NCBI RefSeq assembly: GCF_029784155.1
Contig: NC_073693.1
Span: forward strand, 149,050,843-149,114,842
Length of the DNA: 64,000 bases
Direction: 5' to 3'
From: Uranotaenia lowii
Lineage: Eukaryota; Arthropoda; Insecta; Diptera; Culicidae
The first letter of the stretch is position 1, and every line of letters begins with the position of its first letter. The notes under the pieces are model-generated. The model searched no databases and was not told the origin of the DNA. It saw only the letters and a program-made list of their open reading frames with translations. Positions 21,915-35,237 of the stretch are shown here, piece by piece. Both the position numbers and the translations under genes were made by a program.

Positions 21915-23523
21915 CAGTGGTTTTCAAACTTTTTTCACTCACCGCCCCCTTTTGACAAATTTTGAAGCTCAACGACCCCCTGGGAAAATTTTTAGAAAAT
22001 CTTAAATGAAAAATGATAACCTGGATCGTTAAAAACCATTAGCTTTTGGCTTTGTGTTGTTGTAAGACGTAACTCATAATTCATTTTAATTTATATGAGG
22101 CCTCTCAGAGCCAAATGGGTTGGGGGTATAACATATAAGTGTTAAAGTTGTCGATTTTGATTTAATAATGTCAAACGAATCTTTACATTTAAAACTATAC
22201 TTTTTGATTTTTCAGATTCTTAGAATTTTATTTACATACTATTTTTTTCAAAAGAAATATGCATTTTTTAAAAAATACATATATGGAAAATGATCAAACA
22301 TAACAACTAAAAAGCCAATTTTATCGATATTAACTTTTGTGCACTTATACCCTTTTGGTTCCAAGGCAAGGGCCTCATATTGCATATCCTCCAGTAAACA
22401 CTTAATTCTATGTAAAGTTTCCTGGAAATTTACTTCAAGTGATTGTTTAGTTTTTTTTAATATAATATCATATATGTATCTTAAATTTTGGTAAACAAAA
22501 TTCAATATTCACCATTAATTTGCATTATTGAATACAAACTTTTTACTGTCAAGCCGTCGAAATAACGTGAAAAATAGTACTGTATATCGGATCAAATAGA
22601 CTGTATTATCGTTCAAAATAAAAACGCGTCTGTTGTGTTTAACAGTCGAAGAACAATAATTTATTGGGAGAAAAATACAATGGTATTGATATGGAAAGCA
22701 AAAAACTATAGAGAAAATACTTGGTATAAATTTCTCTAATCGGGAAAAGTTGCCGGAACTAACAAGTATTATTTCTTGATATCTCAATTTGAGTCCTGTT
22801 CAAAGTTATGCAGCATTCACGGGTCTTAAAATATAAATTAGATTTTTATAACTTAGTTCCAGCAATGTTAGTGATAACCGAATAGATTTAAAATTTATCC
22901 AGGGCAAATGGCAAATTGATTTTTTAAATCAATTGAATTAAAAGTAAACAAATAAGAACTCAAAATAAAAATTCTCTTGCATAAAACTAATCTTTCATAT
23001 TTTATTGTCAAAAAATCTATCACCAAATCACAGATGACGCCTTTTTACACAGATTCTTTTGAAGGTGTTTTCTGTTTAGCAGTTTTTTTTTGAGACAATG
23101 CATTGCCGTTGCCATCTAAAAAATCTTTTTTAATATAAATTAAAATAATCTTGAAAACCGAGTTCAACATATAGAGCGTATAAAAAATCTGTGACAATTT
23201 AAAAAAATCTTTTAAATATATTTTTAGAAAAAATTTACTTAGATACTGGAACAAAAATTTGCGTGCAGCTCTGTGAAATTCTAAATAATTTAATCTTTAA
23301 CCTGATGTTTAGTTCTGTAACATAATTTCATTGTTTTGCATCGAACTTACTCGTTATTATTTCAAATCTACGTTATTTTGTGGTTCGTGAAAATGTGAAT
23401 CAAGACCTCACCGCCCCCCTGAGCCCTTCCAACGCCCCCCAGATTTCAAAATTGAGCTCATCGCCCCCGTGGAAGCTCTCAACGCCCCCAAGGGGGCGGT
23501 AGGGACCACTTTGACAACCACTG
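21915..23523. mobile_element. hAT-type non-autonomous element, 1.6 kb
   Basis: The ends are CAGTGGTTTTCAAACTTTTT on the left and, inverted, CAGTGGTTGTCAAAGTGG on the right. Both are followed inward by CCGCCCCC runs. A perfect 8-bp duplication CTCTAGAT flanks it at 21907-21914 and 23524-23531. 8-bp duplications with CAGTGGTT ends are typical of hAT elements. No transposase is recognisable in the AT-rich interior. Confidence 0.8.
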
Positions 23524-23531
23524 CTCTAGAT

Positions 23532-25899
23532 ATTCATTCACATTTGAAATTTTTACTTGGTGATTAGTCCTCGAGATGGAAAAAGAAAGTTTGAATAAAC
23601 AGTCTTAATTGATATAAAACTGTACATTGCTCGAAACATCTAGATTTTCAACAATTTGCCAACAAACACATCACCCTATGAATAGAATGTACAAAACAGA
23701 AAACGGATAGCTATACGTCAAACTTGAGCTTTTATCCTTTGTATCCTGAAACTTCACGTTTTATTTTTATGATTACTTACGTTGTGATATTTTTGAATTT
23801 ATTCCAATTATTTAGTTTTCCCAAAAGTAAATCTTTACAGTAAAAATAACAGTAAAAAAAGAATAAAGGAACTTGTATGTAATTAATGTTTTAAAAATTC
23901 TCTATATATGCAAATGTTTTGGTTTATAAAAAAATCCCTACATTTATGCACCACTCCGTTGTTTCATGAAAATGACAGAAAAGTTGCTTAATTTGGATTC
24001 AGAAAAACGAAAAACGAATGCAATCAATCCTCACGTGCAAAAACTTTAAAAAAAAATAAAAGAAATTTAATCAAAGGTTTCCCAGTTTACGAACTGTCAT
24101 ACTTTATGTTCTTCAGAAACCTTCTATTAATTTCGAAACTTTTTAGTATAGAAACATTCTCTTTAAATAGAATTTTCAGCATAATTTGATGATATAGTTT
24201 CAGTTAATTGGAAGACCCAACCACTATAAAAATTATTCTCATTATTCAAACAAGAGGATTAAGTAATTTGAACGTTCCGAATAGTACAAAAGTAAAGTAA
24301 GGTACAACGTTATAAATAAAAAAAAAATTGCGCAAGCATAAGAAAAAGTAAGGAAATTTAAATGATTAGATTTATTTTTATTTTAAATTAGAAGCTAAAC
24401 AAAAACACTTTTCAAATAACTCTCAAAATCTTGTTGTTGTGCTTTTTCAAGCTTCTTTAATATATGAGGCACATATTAACAACATTTTAAAAAAAATCCA
24501 CAGCAATTATCATGAGAACGATTCTGAAAATATTTTTCGGCGTTTTGTGATCATTAAAAAGAAATTTTGTAAATTCTTTGTCCAGGTCCAGGTCCAGGTC
24601 CAGGTCCAGTTAGGGTCGAGAGCTAGTTTGTCTAACATATGATTTTTTTATCAGTTCCAAGTCCAATGATTATAAAATTTTATCTGTTGTATAAATATGA
24701 TTGTAAATAACATCTTTTCAATACGTTTCTCAATTTATTCCGTATAGCACTATTTATTCAAGCCGGTGATTGTAACTTATTCCGCTTAGCCACGCCAGCG
24801 ATCATGGAGTTCGGAGTGCATGAATTGAGATGAAAGTTATAATCTAACGGTATAAATTATAGCAATATAGAACATCGGGCTCTACGGTTAAAGGTGGATA
24901 TGAGTAGTCAAATAAACTAAGCCAAGGTTGAGAGATTGCGTGGTTTTATCCGGGTATGCCCAGATATTGATTTTCTATTTCCGTCATATCTGGAAGTTTC
25001 TCCTAAATGATCGGTCGTTTTGTATCGGTTTTGCAAATAAATACGAGTATTATTCCTTCTCGAAAAACTAATTATATGCCGTTTTATCGTGAGATGATGG
25101 ATAGTAAAAAAAAGATAGCAAATCTTCTGTGTTTATGTTATCAATCTATTGATTTTATTTTAAAGAATTTGAGTACAAATAATTTAGTTAACTAGCTCTT
25201 TATGACTATAATGACTACACATTTAATTTCAAGACACTTATATTTTGTTTACTTTATATTCATAACTCCAATACGACCAATCCAAAAATCTGACTTGTAA
25301 CTGTACCTCCATCTGTTAGCAACAATAAATTTGTTTGAAAATGTGACAAATGGCATAGTTTTTTTTAGATCTATCGGTTAAATAATTCAGAAGACCCTTA
25401 AATTAATTCATTTGTGGAACAATTGTGACAAAACTAAAAAAATATATAGCTATGAGGTAGTATTAATATGTTTTAAAACTAAGGTAAAAATTTTTGAATT
25501 TCATAAAAACTACAACCGAAAAAAAAGGAAATTCCATTTTAGCCCCTGATTGATTTTTCTAACATTTTCAAAATATTGTTTTAAAAAACTTTTCCTCAAC
25601 GACTAAGTTTTTCGTAGAAAAAAAAAAAAGATATATGTAAAAATAAAACTTTACTTTTATGAATTTTTCAGCGAGAACAAAAGTTTCGGTTTAAGAGAGT
25701 TAAAATTTCTATATTTTTCTAAACGATTTTTAATATGAAACAATTTTCATATCGAATAACGTTCCAAAAAAAATAACACTACAAGTATTTTCAAGGGATA
25801 GCTCATGGCATTGTTCAAGCATAGTTCATAATCCAGCATTAAGTTTTTTCATATTGCCAAAGAACATCAACAATTGGTGAATTATAAGCAAGATTTTCG
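23532..25899. other. AT-rich stretch; short CCAGGT tandem repeat
   Basis: No gene recognised. A hexanucleotide tandem repeat (CCAGGT)n lies at 24581-24609. The sub-200-bp open frames show no recognisable motif. Confidence 0.45.
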
Positions 25900-26550
25900 G
25901 ATCTTTAAAATTTGGGAAAAAAATCTTTATTTATGAAATCATTTTTTTATTTTTTTATTGCAAAACATTTCAAGAATGTTGTGTCAAATTTTCAAGTCAA
26001 TCGAAGCAAAACTGTAGAAATTATAGGCCTTTATCTCCTCTTATCTAATACTGCAAGACTTCAAACGCAGAAACTTCAAACGCGTTTTTCTCTAAAGCAA
26101 ATTTTTTAAGTCCGTGGACATCGTCATTTGAAAACTACTTCAACGATTCTTTTCAAATTTGGAACATATTTTCTACATATAAAATACCAAACCCCAACGT
26201 TTTTCTTTTTCTTTTTTTTTACTTTGGGGAGTTTAACAGATAAACAAGTTAAATAAAAACGTTGGGGTCCAGAAAAACAACTATTAGAAAAATTTTGCTC
26301 TGATTTTTTGACTTCAGATGATTCTATGCTGAGATACAGTGTCGACCGCAAATCCTGTTTTCAAAAAGGCATCCTCGAAAGTGCTCCGTCTATTTTTCTA
26401 CGAAAAAATTACTAAATGTTCTTTCAACAATGCTTTGTATAATGCAAAAATTTAGAATACATTTGTTTGAACGATAGCTCTAAAAAAAATCGTGAAAATT
26501 GTGTGTTTTTTTACCCGTTAGACCCTACACCCCCCCCTCCCCTCTTAATA
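25900..26550 (+). repeat. Dispersed repeat, copy 1 (inverted partner at 36960-37660)
   Basis: Shares many blocks with the reverse complement of 36960-37660: ATAGGCCTTTATCTCCTC, GTCCGTGGACATCGTCATTT, CTACATATAAAATACCA followed by CCCAACGTTTTTC, and GAACGATAGCTCTAAAAAAA next to a C-rich tract. No coding sequence. The element type is unknown. Confidence 0.65.
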
Positions 26551-28940
26551 CATTGAGGACTGCGAAGAAATCAAAGCCCAGAATCAATTCTGTCAGGGGA
26601 GGGGGGGGGGGGCGCTTATTTCTTTTTATTTAAAATATATAAAAAAAACATATCTGAAGCAGTTTGTAACAAAAATCTAGTTTATTTATTCTAAAAACAA
26701 GCTATTTCTGCTTAATAAAACGCAAAACAAAACTGCAGATCGTTTTTTTAACCCTCCCAAGCTGTTCGAAAAATATCCGTTTCAGGAAAAATTGACCTAT
26801 AGTTTGTAAGCGTTCTCCTGGCCCCTATTTTAACCTTTTTTGATTATATGAGATTCATTGTTTAGGTAGTTTACTCTAGTTTCTTAATATTTCAAAATTA
26901 AGAAGATATATTTTTCCAAGTTAAATGTATTTGGCTCCAAATGAAAAACGTCCCTGAAAACAATTTTATTTATGAATTATTTATAACTTCAGGCCGCTTT
27001 GCTGTAATTAAGTGTCTCTATGATTTTTAGAATTACCAAGAATAAATCTATCCGACGAACATACTTATATGTTGAGATCCGATGAAAATTTTGACCACTA
27101 TACCGGATTTTCCGGAAGAAAAAAATCTTACTCAGAAAAAATGACATCCAATTTGGCTTTGCTTTGCTGTGTCTCATTTCTTAATTACCCGATTTTTTAT
27201 ACTCAAATTTTAGATTTTTCTCGTTAACTCGATTATTATTTTCATAGAACATACTTGGTCTCTAAAAAATCACAGTTTTCAGCATATTGAAATGAAGATA
27301 AGGATGATTCGAATTTGCGTATCGGGTCATATTGACCCGAACAGCTTTGGAAGGTTTAACTCGAGAGATCAATCCTGATTAAATATTCGACCTCACAAAA
27401 AGTTTGAGTTGAAAATGTTGAAGTCAAAATTTGAATTAAATTCTCCTTTAGAACTATACTTGTTAACCACATAAAAAAATCAGAGCTCAAGTTTCAAATT
27501 ATTGTGCAGAATAAAAATTTCAAACAGAAATTGGCTTCAGTAATTAAAATTCAAAATTTGAACTTTAAAATCTCTGTTGAAATTCCGAAAAGGAATTCAA
27601 AATTTGTTCTGATAAAGATTCAAAATCTACAATAATTCCATTAATTGACATCATTTTTTTTAAACAAAATTCAGTGTTGAAGAACAGAATCTTAATAACG
27701 TTCGAAGGATAAATCATTCCAAATTGATACTTTAGAATTTGAATAGTCGACAAAACTAAAAGAACAATGAAGAATTATTTATACCTCGATATCAACATAA
27801 GAAAATAGAACATGATTCCAATATTAGAATACAAATCAAATTTAGTTAAAGGATAAAACAGAAATTAAAATAAAACATAATAAAACAATGAAGAGTAGCA
27901 AATAAAAATCCAGTTCTAGAGCTATGTTCAGTCATCCAGTTCCTTTTATTAGAAACGTCGCAAACTGTAGGAAAAATAAATATTATTGTAATCTTCAATC
28001 AAATAATTGATTGTGTCTTTGAGAAAACAACAGAATCATATTTCAAAACTCAGATATCGAATGTTGGCCGACATGAGTATGAAACTTGAAGAATTGAAGA
28101 CCGTATTCGTAATTTGTTATCAGATTTTAAAAATCTCTGGATCATCTCATTTGATTTTTTAAAAAATTTAAGAAACTGATTTTTATAATTCAAAACTGTA
28201 AAATTTGGAATTTATATCATAACAGAGAAATCAAAGGATTTTGTCTTAAAATTATGAATTGTAAGTATTGTAATGTAAGAATGTTTGAAGCTGTGAAACG
28301 TTGTTTTACGATTTCACCGTTTGGTCAACCCATATGAGGCCTTCAGAACCAAATAAGTAAAAGTTCAAGAATGGTCAATTTTTATGAAAATTTTCCGTCA
28401 TACTTTTCCAATTGAACGAAAGTTACAACTTTCTGAAAAATGTACAAAAAAAAGGAGAAACAAGAAAACTTTGAAGCGCGTTCTTTCGAAAACACCTTTG
28501 ATGAAAGTTTTCTTTGGCTCTAAGGGCTTTATATGTCACTTGTTTAGCGTACTATCTTGTGTGAATTAAATTAACTTCCCCAATGTATGTATTCGAGCCG
28601 TGAACCAAACACTGAGTTTCAAATCCTGAATTAATTTATATTTTGGGGGATCCCCCTTTCTAGTTAAAGATTTCAAAATTTTGAAATTTGAATATAGTTT
28701 GCTAGTTTTGATACTGCTTAGAGCAAAACTTTTGATTTGCTGGGAAGGGTGGAAGCCGGAGTCCCAGGGCATTTGCTCCCATTGCCTCCCTCTCCCCCAC
28801 CTTTAACGCGACATTGCATAGCACTTTAGTTATCCTTCTAAGAGTTGCACATGCGTGGCGAGTAAAAAAAGAGAATTCACGTATTTGGTCCGTAATGTGT
28901 TAAGAAATGTGATCTGCCTCAATTAATTTCTTTTCAGTGA
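26551..28940. other. AT-rich stretch without recognisable genes
   Basis: A poly-G tract lies at about 26596-26611. A TA-GGGGAGAGTAGGTCAC sequence at about 28944 resembles the tip of a TA-target MITE but no partner end was found. Nothing coding recognised. Confidence 0.4.
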
Positions 28941-29207
28941 ATAGGGGAGAGTAGGTCACTTAGACTCTCAGCAATATCTCTTGACTGAAAAATGTGCCAA
29001 ATGGATCAAAACAACTATGCATTTACATTATATAATTTAAAAAACATTTTTTTAAGTGATTGTACTTTGCATGAAAAATATAACAAAATGTGATTTAAAC
29101 ATCTTTTTTCATTGTTTCCAAATGTTTCTAACAAGAAACAATCGTATCAAAATTCGTCAATATTCATTCACATATGTCATGATCTTCATAATGCCATAAT
29201 TTAAGAG

Positions 29208-30386
29208 TAGAGATGTACCGAATATCCGGTTGGCCGAATACCGCCTAAAAACCGTTAAGCCGAATATTCGGCTCACCGAATAGTTGAGCCAATTATTCGG
29301 CCGAATAGGCCGAATACTTACTTTTCAAATTTAAACAATAACATTATAGTAAAAAATTTTCAAATGAATTTGGATAATTCATAGAACAGCCTAAAATAAT
29401 GTTGTAAAAGCTACACTATCATCAAAAACTTATGGTTTCAGTTAAGCATCTTAGGTGTATCTGTGTATCTTTCACTGAAGATCGTACAGGAGAATGCTCT
29501 TGAAATATCCAGGCTAACCCATTAATCCAATAAAAAAATTCAAGATAAGTCAAATCTGGCCGGGTTGCTCAGATATTGGTCAAAACCTCTTGGATTTTGC
29601 TCGACTTTATTCAAATAATTGACTAAATAAAAAAAATTGATTTTTTTTTTAAATTTCAAGATTTTGTGTTCAAAAACGGTTTTTAAGCAATTTCAAAATG
29701 AACATAAATGTTTGTTTAATCCTTAGATACGATTTGTATACTGCTCATGCGTTTCAATGAAAACATATAATTTCTAGTTATTTTATTTCCTTGATTTATG
29801 TTTTTTCCTTGATTTTGTTCAGATTTGCACGTTGTTTTTCAAATTTTTCCTAAAATTTTCCTGATTTTCCAAACCGCGTGGTTGAAAGAATGGCATGCAT
29901 AAGGTTAACGCACAGACTGATAAAAATCGTCGTACTTTTTAACACCTATTTTGAAGAAATCCTGCTCGAATAATTCTCTCATCTAATTAGATATCAATGT
30001 AATATTGAATTGCTTGGCACCAGTTTCGACGTGTTTTTCCCAAATTTAAGAGGAACCCATCTCTTCGGTGATAAACGCCCTTGAAGTGACTAGTCATCTG
30101 ATGTCCTTTCAGTTATTGATGAAATTTTTCAAGTCAGAGATACCCCCACTTGAAAAAAAATCTTGTAATACATCATCTGGTTGAAAATAGTCTACTCAAA
30201 AACATGAAGGGCATTAACATGAAAGAAATAGAAGGAAATAGAAATAATCGCTTATGAATTTTTATTAAAAATTCAACAGTATATTCGACCGAATATTCGG
30301 CCGAATATTCGTTTGGCCGAATAGTTGAGAAGGTCAATATTCGGTATTCGGCCGTTCGCCGAATACCACTATTCGGTACATCTTTA
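29208..30386. mobile_element. hAT-type TIR element with CCGAATA-rich ends, 1.2 kb
   Basis: The left end is TAGAGATGTACCGAATATCC; the right end, inverted, is TAAAGATGTACCGAATAGTG. Both sides carry several CCGAATA/TATTCGG copies that can fold on each other. The flanks TTTAAGAG (29200-29207) and TTTCAGAG (30387-30394) match at 7 of 8 bases, as expected for an aged 8-bp duplication. No transposase is seen inside. Confidence 0.7.
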
Positions 30387-30394
30387 TTTCAGAG

Positions 30395-30975
30395 CAATTT
30401 TAAACTTTAGCTACATTAAGAAAAAGTTTTCTAAATTGTTTTCCATGGGTTCAATAGATCCCTTGAGATAAAAAAGCATGTTTTTCATCTAAGTTAATCG
30501 TGATCATTTTAATGCTCGAAATAACTTCAATTTATCCGATAACTTATGTTTATACCAATTTTTTTTTGATCTAATATTTGAAAAATGAGAAATAAAAACT
30601 TATATGGCTGAAAAGTATTCACTCTACCTTTGATCTTTCGACTTTGCTTGATTTTTGATAAAGATTGAGGGCCCTTAATTGAGTGAATGAAGGATCAAGG
30701 GATCAAGGCTCCTTGAACTTTATAAAAATACAATTTTTTCGCTCTACGAGAATGCATCCAATTCATGTATCAATTCAGGGGATCAAGTTTCGTTCTATTT
30801 TTTTTTAACTTGTATAGAAACTTGCAGAAACTTCCAGAATTAGTTACTAGATTTTGCAAAAATAATATGATGAAAACTTAATTCGAAATTTCTCGTTCAA
30901 TATCAAAAAAATCGCCCATTAAACTAAAATCATTACATAAAGAAATCCATTCTAACGATCAACATTTCAGTCTAA
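30395..30975. other. No gene recognised
   Basis: AT-rich sequence immediately downstream (minus-strand sense) of the membrane-protein gene. It could be its intron or 3' UTR. Confidence 0.4.
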
Positions 30976-31894
30976 TTATCCTGAAGATGCATGAACGCTA
31001 AACACCAAATGAGAAGTTCGACCGGGACAAGCAATGTGAGCAATTTCGCAACGCGAGCTAGGCGAGGAATTCAAGGTAACATTCTTGTACCCGCTTTGCT
31101 TTGATGTGAAAGCAGCGCGGCGACTAGTCGGCGTCGTCAGTTCAAAATAAGCGGTATAAATAATTAAGATCGAAAATGTCACCAGGAACTGAGTTCTTCT
31201 AAGCAGTGTCACCATACAGGGGATTTGAGATTTTTTTTTTTTAATGATTTGAGTTCTCGAGAGAAATATTTAATATAAAAAAATCTTAGTGGACGAATCT
31301 TAAAAATTAGTAAACTTAGGAAAAAAGTGTAGCGTAGCGTTGCAACGAAATAATTAAGATAAATTTTAATTATTCAAATGCTGTCCAACGACACGGTTTC
31401 AAGTACACATTCGAATCTCAATCAATACTGAGTAGGAACTACCAAACAAACTGTGAATGAACTTACGTGGAAATACTGGTGCTGCTTGTGACTTGTGCAA
31501 TGGCCGTTCGTGGATTTTCATGACGCTCCAATAAAGTCTGGATTTGATTGGATTTTTCCTCCAACGATGACGACGGCATTGATGAAACTGATGGCAATGA
31601 TGACGATGATGACGGCACTGAACAAGCGCTGGACGTCGCTGGCAAAGGAGAGGCGTTCGTCGTCTGGGAGTGAAGCGGAAGTGAAACGGAAGCGAACGAA
31701 CTGGAAGGAAGTACAATGCCCGAACAGTATCCGCCTCCACCACCTCCAGTATCACGGCATGCAGTGACCTCCCCACTGGCCCCTCCTTCCATCACATCTG
31801 TCGACGCCTTCGGTGTCAATGGATCCTCCGCAAGCGCCATTTGCAGTCCATCCATCTGCTGGTGATTCACTCTGTTTATGTTTACTACTTTCAT
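30976..31894 (-). CDS. Probable type II membrane protein, N-terminal exons
   Basis: Exon 1 (31894-31467) starts at an ATG in an AAAAAAATGAA context and encodes ~142 residues of Ser/Pro/Gly-rich, disordered sequence (GGGGGGY, SSSSSLPSVSSMPSSS), then ends at a consensus donor TCCAC|GTAAGT. An acceptor at 31199-31200 (CTGCTTAG) continues in phase into 31198-30976. This second exon encodes RTQFLVTFSILIIYTAYFEL, a signal-anchor-like helix, then a polar stretch with a potential N-glycosylation site (NVT) and CEIAHIACPG. The joined frame is 651 nt. The topology and the CEIxHIA motif recall N-termini of Golgi glycosyltransferases such as the LARGE type, but this is only a guess. The stop at 30976 may be bypassed if exon 2 has an internal donor (for example at CATTTG|GTGTTT). 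Exon 2 could alternatively begin a separate frame with its own ATG at 31215. Confidence 0.5.
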
Positions 31895-32300
31895 TTTTTT
31901 CTTTGTATATTTTTCCGCTCCTATGTCAAAATCACTTTTCTTTGTTTAAATCGTAACAGGTTTTCTCTGTACTCGAAAGTCTCACAAAGCCCCAAAAAAT
32001 GCAGGCCGCAATCAATACTGATTCACCTTCTGCTTTCAAAGTCTTTAAATCAGTTCCCCCGCACTGAAAACTGCACAATGCACCAAAACGCTTCTCGATG
32101 CACTCGAACTGTACACTTTCAACCGTATTTAATAGTTCTATTTTCCCCAATTTTCCCACACTACGGGAAAGCAACTGTTCGCACCAAACAAAATCGGCGG
32201 ATCGGCGAAAATTTTGCTTCTGATTGCTATGAAATTCGACTAACGACTGACTGGCAGACTAAATAAGTAGCGTAGTAGCAGCCAGCAGCAGCACCTTTCG
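31895..32300 (-). promoter_or_regulatory. 5' UTR and promoter region of the membrane-protein gene
   Basis: Less repetitive sequence upstream of the minus-strand ATG. An insect initiator-like TCAGTC lies near 32250 (minus strand). No TATA box stands out. The plus-strand frame through here (31841-32266) lacks coding character. Confidence 0.35.
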
Positions 32301-32615
32301 AAGCGCTCACGTAAGAATGGAATGCCTTTTGAGACGATTCACTCGAAAATGTGCTTGGATCATCGGTGGAGACGCGTGGTCGGTTAATGGTTGAATGAGA
32401 GAGGGCGGTGGGTGATGCTCCTTTTTCGCCGGTCGAGGAAAAGGAAAAAGTGATGGGGCGGTGTTGTTATTTTCGATTTTCCAAGCACAGTCGGACAAAT
32501 TTTGTTTATATTTTGCCATTATTTTTTCAATTAGGTAGATATTGACTTTTTAAGTTTTTCAAATATTCCATGTCGTGGATAAGCATTCAATACTGCAATG
32601 TAGAGAGACGTATAA

Positions 32616-32760
32616 TGGGGATACCATACGGCCTCTTTTAAGAGTACATGTACTCTTTTTCGATCGAGAAATGGGCGTAGGTACTCTACTTTTTGTAAAA
32701 TCTTGCGGAATATACTCTTTTTTTTTTGTTGACAGTCATTTTATCAGGGAAATGAACTTT
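32616..32760. repeat. Dispersed repeat with CATGTACTCTTTTTCGATCG core, copy 1
   Basis: Resembles 36799-36945: ACCATACG, TCTTTTAAGAG, ACATGTACTCTTTTTCGATC and AAATGGGCGTA in the same order. The terminal part may recur near 45700-45748 (TGTACTCTTTTTTGG ... ATAACCCTA). A TAGGGTTA-type end suggests a MITE, but boundaries are not firm. Confidence 0.5.
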
Positions 32761-33284
32761 TTCTTCTAATCCGAAAGTTTGTGTTATAGAGTAATGCAAC
32801 ACTTTATGCTTTCATGGCATGGAGTGGTTTCCCTACTTTGTTGAGTTCTCAAAACGATAGATTAAAATGAAAGGCATCACAGATCGATTAAAATTGAAAT
32901 TTTTCGTTCAAAACATGTTTACTATTTCATTACCATTTCTTTTCTATAAGTAAAATTGAACAACTTAGAAACTTTTACATCCGCTTTTAAGAAAGGCTTC
33001 TTCTAGGAGTCGAAATTAATTGTGAAGGAAATCAGTGCCTTCGAATATGCAATTAACGCCAGAACGGCAGGCATTGAGTACAACAGCAATTTTCTAAAGA
33101 AGTACATCTGTATCGAATTTTGAATATGGCGAATGCACTAACATCACTGTTTCGAGAAAAACACGTTCAAAGTTTGACAGCTCCATAAGCTCTCAGCAAA
33201 AATATAATATTGATTTCTTAATTTCTCGAAAACCAAATACCATCAACTGGGGCAACATGCAACACTTTTCAACTTCAATTCATA
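32761..33284. other. No gene recognised
   Basis: AT-rich sequence with no coding region or repeat edge visible. Confidence 0.4.
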
Positions 33285-34071
33285 GTGGTGCAGAATATCA
33301 ATCTAGCTGTACGAAATTAATAGCGTCCAGGGATGAAGAGATAGACATTTGATATCTTGAGCAACATTGTTTAGTTTTACATGCAGCATAAGCTGGTATC
33401 AACATTTTTGCCGAGGGTCTACCGATAGCGAGGTAAAATGCTAACTTTTATGTTTTTCAAATTAGGGCTTTGATGTCTTGGACAATGTTGTTTATCTGTT
33501 CAAAATATATAAATTTGTTCAATATGTCAAAGTCCTATCACATAACCCTCAGGAGATACAGTCAAAGTAAGAAAAAAATGGGGGCGTTGCGAAAATGTGC
33601 ACCTTTCAAAATTGCCAATAAAATACAATAAATGCTTTCTATAGAGCTTCAGCAACTTCTGAACACATTATAATGTATGAGACAATTGAAGATCGTGGCT
33701 TGTTACAACTTTGTTTCAAAGACAGCGAACCGTTTAATCCAATCTAGAACATGTCAGGTTCAAAAACTGTTTTTTCAAGAGATTTTTTTTTCTTTTGATT
33801 GTATCTCCTGAGGTTAATGTAATAGGACTTTGACATATTCAAAAAAATTATATATTTTGGTCAAATAAACAACATTGTCGAAGACATTGAAGCTCGAAAA
33901 ACAAAAAAGTTTGCATTTTTATCTCGCTATCGGTGGACCCTTTGACAAAAATTTTGATACAAGAATAAGCTCCATGTAAAACTGAAGAATATAGCTAAAA
34001 ACATCAAATGTCTATCTCTTCATCCCTGGGCGCTGTTTATTTCTTACAGCTAGATTGATGTTCTGCACCAC
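33285..34071. repeat. Foldback element: ~280-bp inverted arms around a ~225-bp spacer
   Basis: The left arm (about 33285-33565) matches the reverse complement of the right arm (about 33790-34071): GTGGTGCAGAA, ATCAATCTAGCTGTA, CAGGGATGAAGAGATAGACA, CGATAGCGAG and ATATGTCAAAGTCCTAT recur in order, with roughly four of five bases identical by eye. Long inverted repeats of this kind are typical of foldback or hairpin MITEs. No target duplication identified. Confidence 0.75.
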
Positions 34072-35224
34072 TGTGCAATGACTGCTAAAATCTTAATGCC
34101 TACAAATAATCATACCTCTATAACATCAAAAGTTGTAAGGTTGATGAGGCACCAAGTTGACGTAGTTAGAAAAATTATTGGTTTTACCAGTTATTTTAAA
34201 ATTTTCAAAAACAGGCGATTTCCATCCTTTTAAGAAAAAGGGTTAAGTTTTTTTTATAATTTCTTTATTTGAAACGGCTCATACCTTGAGGCTTTAAGGA
34301 GCAAAACTCGTTTTGTATGTTTACAATTGTGTGCTTAGAAGGGTAAAGTTGCAACACACTCTATTATTAATGAAAAATCATATGAAAACGTTTGAAAATT
34401 CCTAGTTTTTGATACATTTGTGGTGTCATATCGCATAAAGCACCAATTGCAGTAATTTTTTGTTTTGTTCGAAATAAATTTTACATTTTTCTATCAAAAA
34501 TGTTTTTAAGGAAAAAGTGTAAATCTGATGCATACATTAAGGGGTAAAAAAATACTACAAATATTCTTTTAGCTCAAATCATGAAAATAAATAATAGGTT
34601 GGATGAAATTTGAATGTTAACAAACGCATATTGCAAAACAATCATATCCCAGTATATGGAAACGAGATTTATGAGGTTTTGTTCTTATTTTCATTCTGTT
34701 GCATTTTGACCCAGACAGGTAACTGAATTATAAAAGTATTTATTTAAAAAAAATTGGTGATCGTCCGAAAAATATTTAAACACCAACAGTGTTGGAATAG
34801 GATAATGAAAGCAATACAAAGTTTGTAGTTAAGCCAATATGTTATACTAGGTAAAGTTTTTTGTGGCATCGCAAAATGTTAAAAATTGTACATCTATTGC
34901 TCAACTTTTAAATTTTTTATGACAATCCAAAACTTTTAAAAACTCTTTCACAGTGTTAAAAACTATGTCATCAACAATTTGTTATCATCAAAAGATAACT
35001 TTATTACAGCATATTGAAATAAAAATTGAATGAATGTTGTGGTATACAAATATTGCATCTAACCCTGCTTTTGCATGATGCCCCGTATCATTCAAATTAC
35101 TTTGTACCTACTATCAGATTAAAAATCTTTAAACTTACTTTTCGACCTAGCTTATAACTCTATTCGTTAACATTTGGCGCACTCACCCTATTCAAATTTC
35201 ACGAATCGAGAATAATGCTACGTT
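34072..35224. other. No gene; copy of a dispersed repeat at 34541-34675
   Basis: 34541-34675 resembles the spacer 13035-13152 between the satellite arrays. Otherwise AT-rich sequence without recognisable features. Confidence 0.4.
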
Positions 35225-35237
35225 TCTATATTAGGGT
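35225..35237. repeat. 13-bp target duplication of the RTE-like element (left)
   Basis: TCTATATTAGGGT recurs exactly at 36792-36804. It marks a clean insertion at the left edge of the repeat starting near 36799. Confidence 0.85.

Noticed and set aside
22248..22787. Possible decayed hAT transposase on the minus strand
   Set aside because: No transposase motif in either frame. Composition is that of AT-rich filler.
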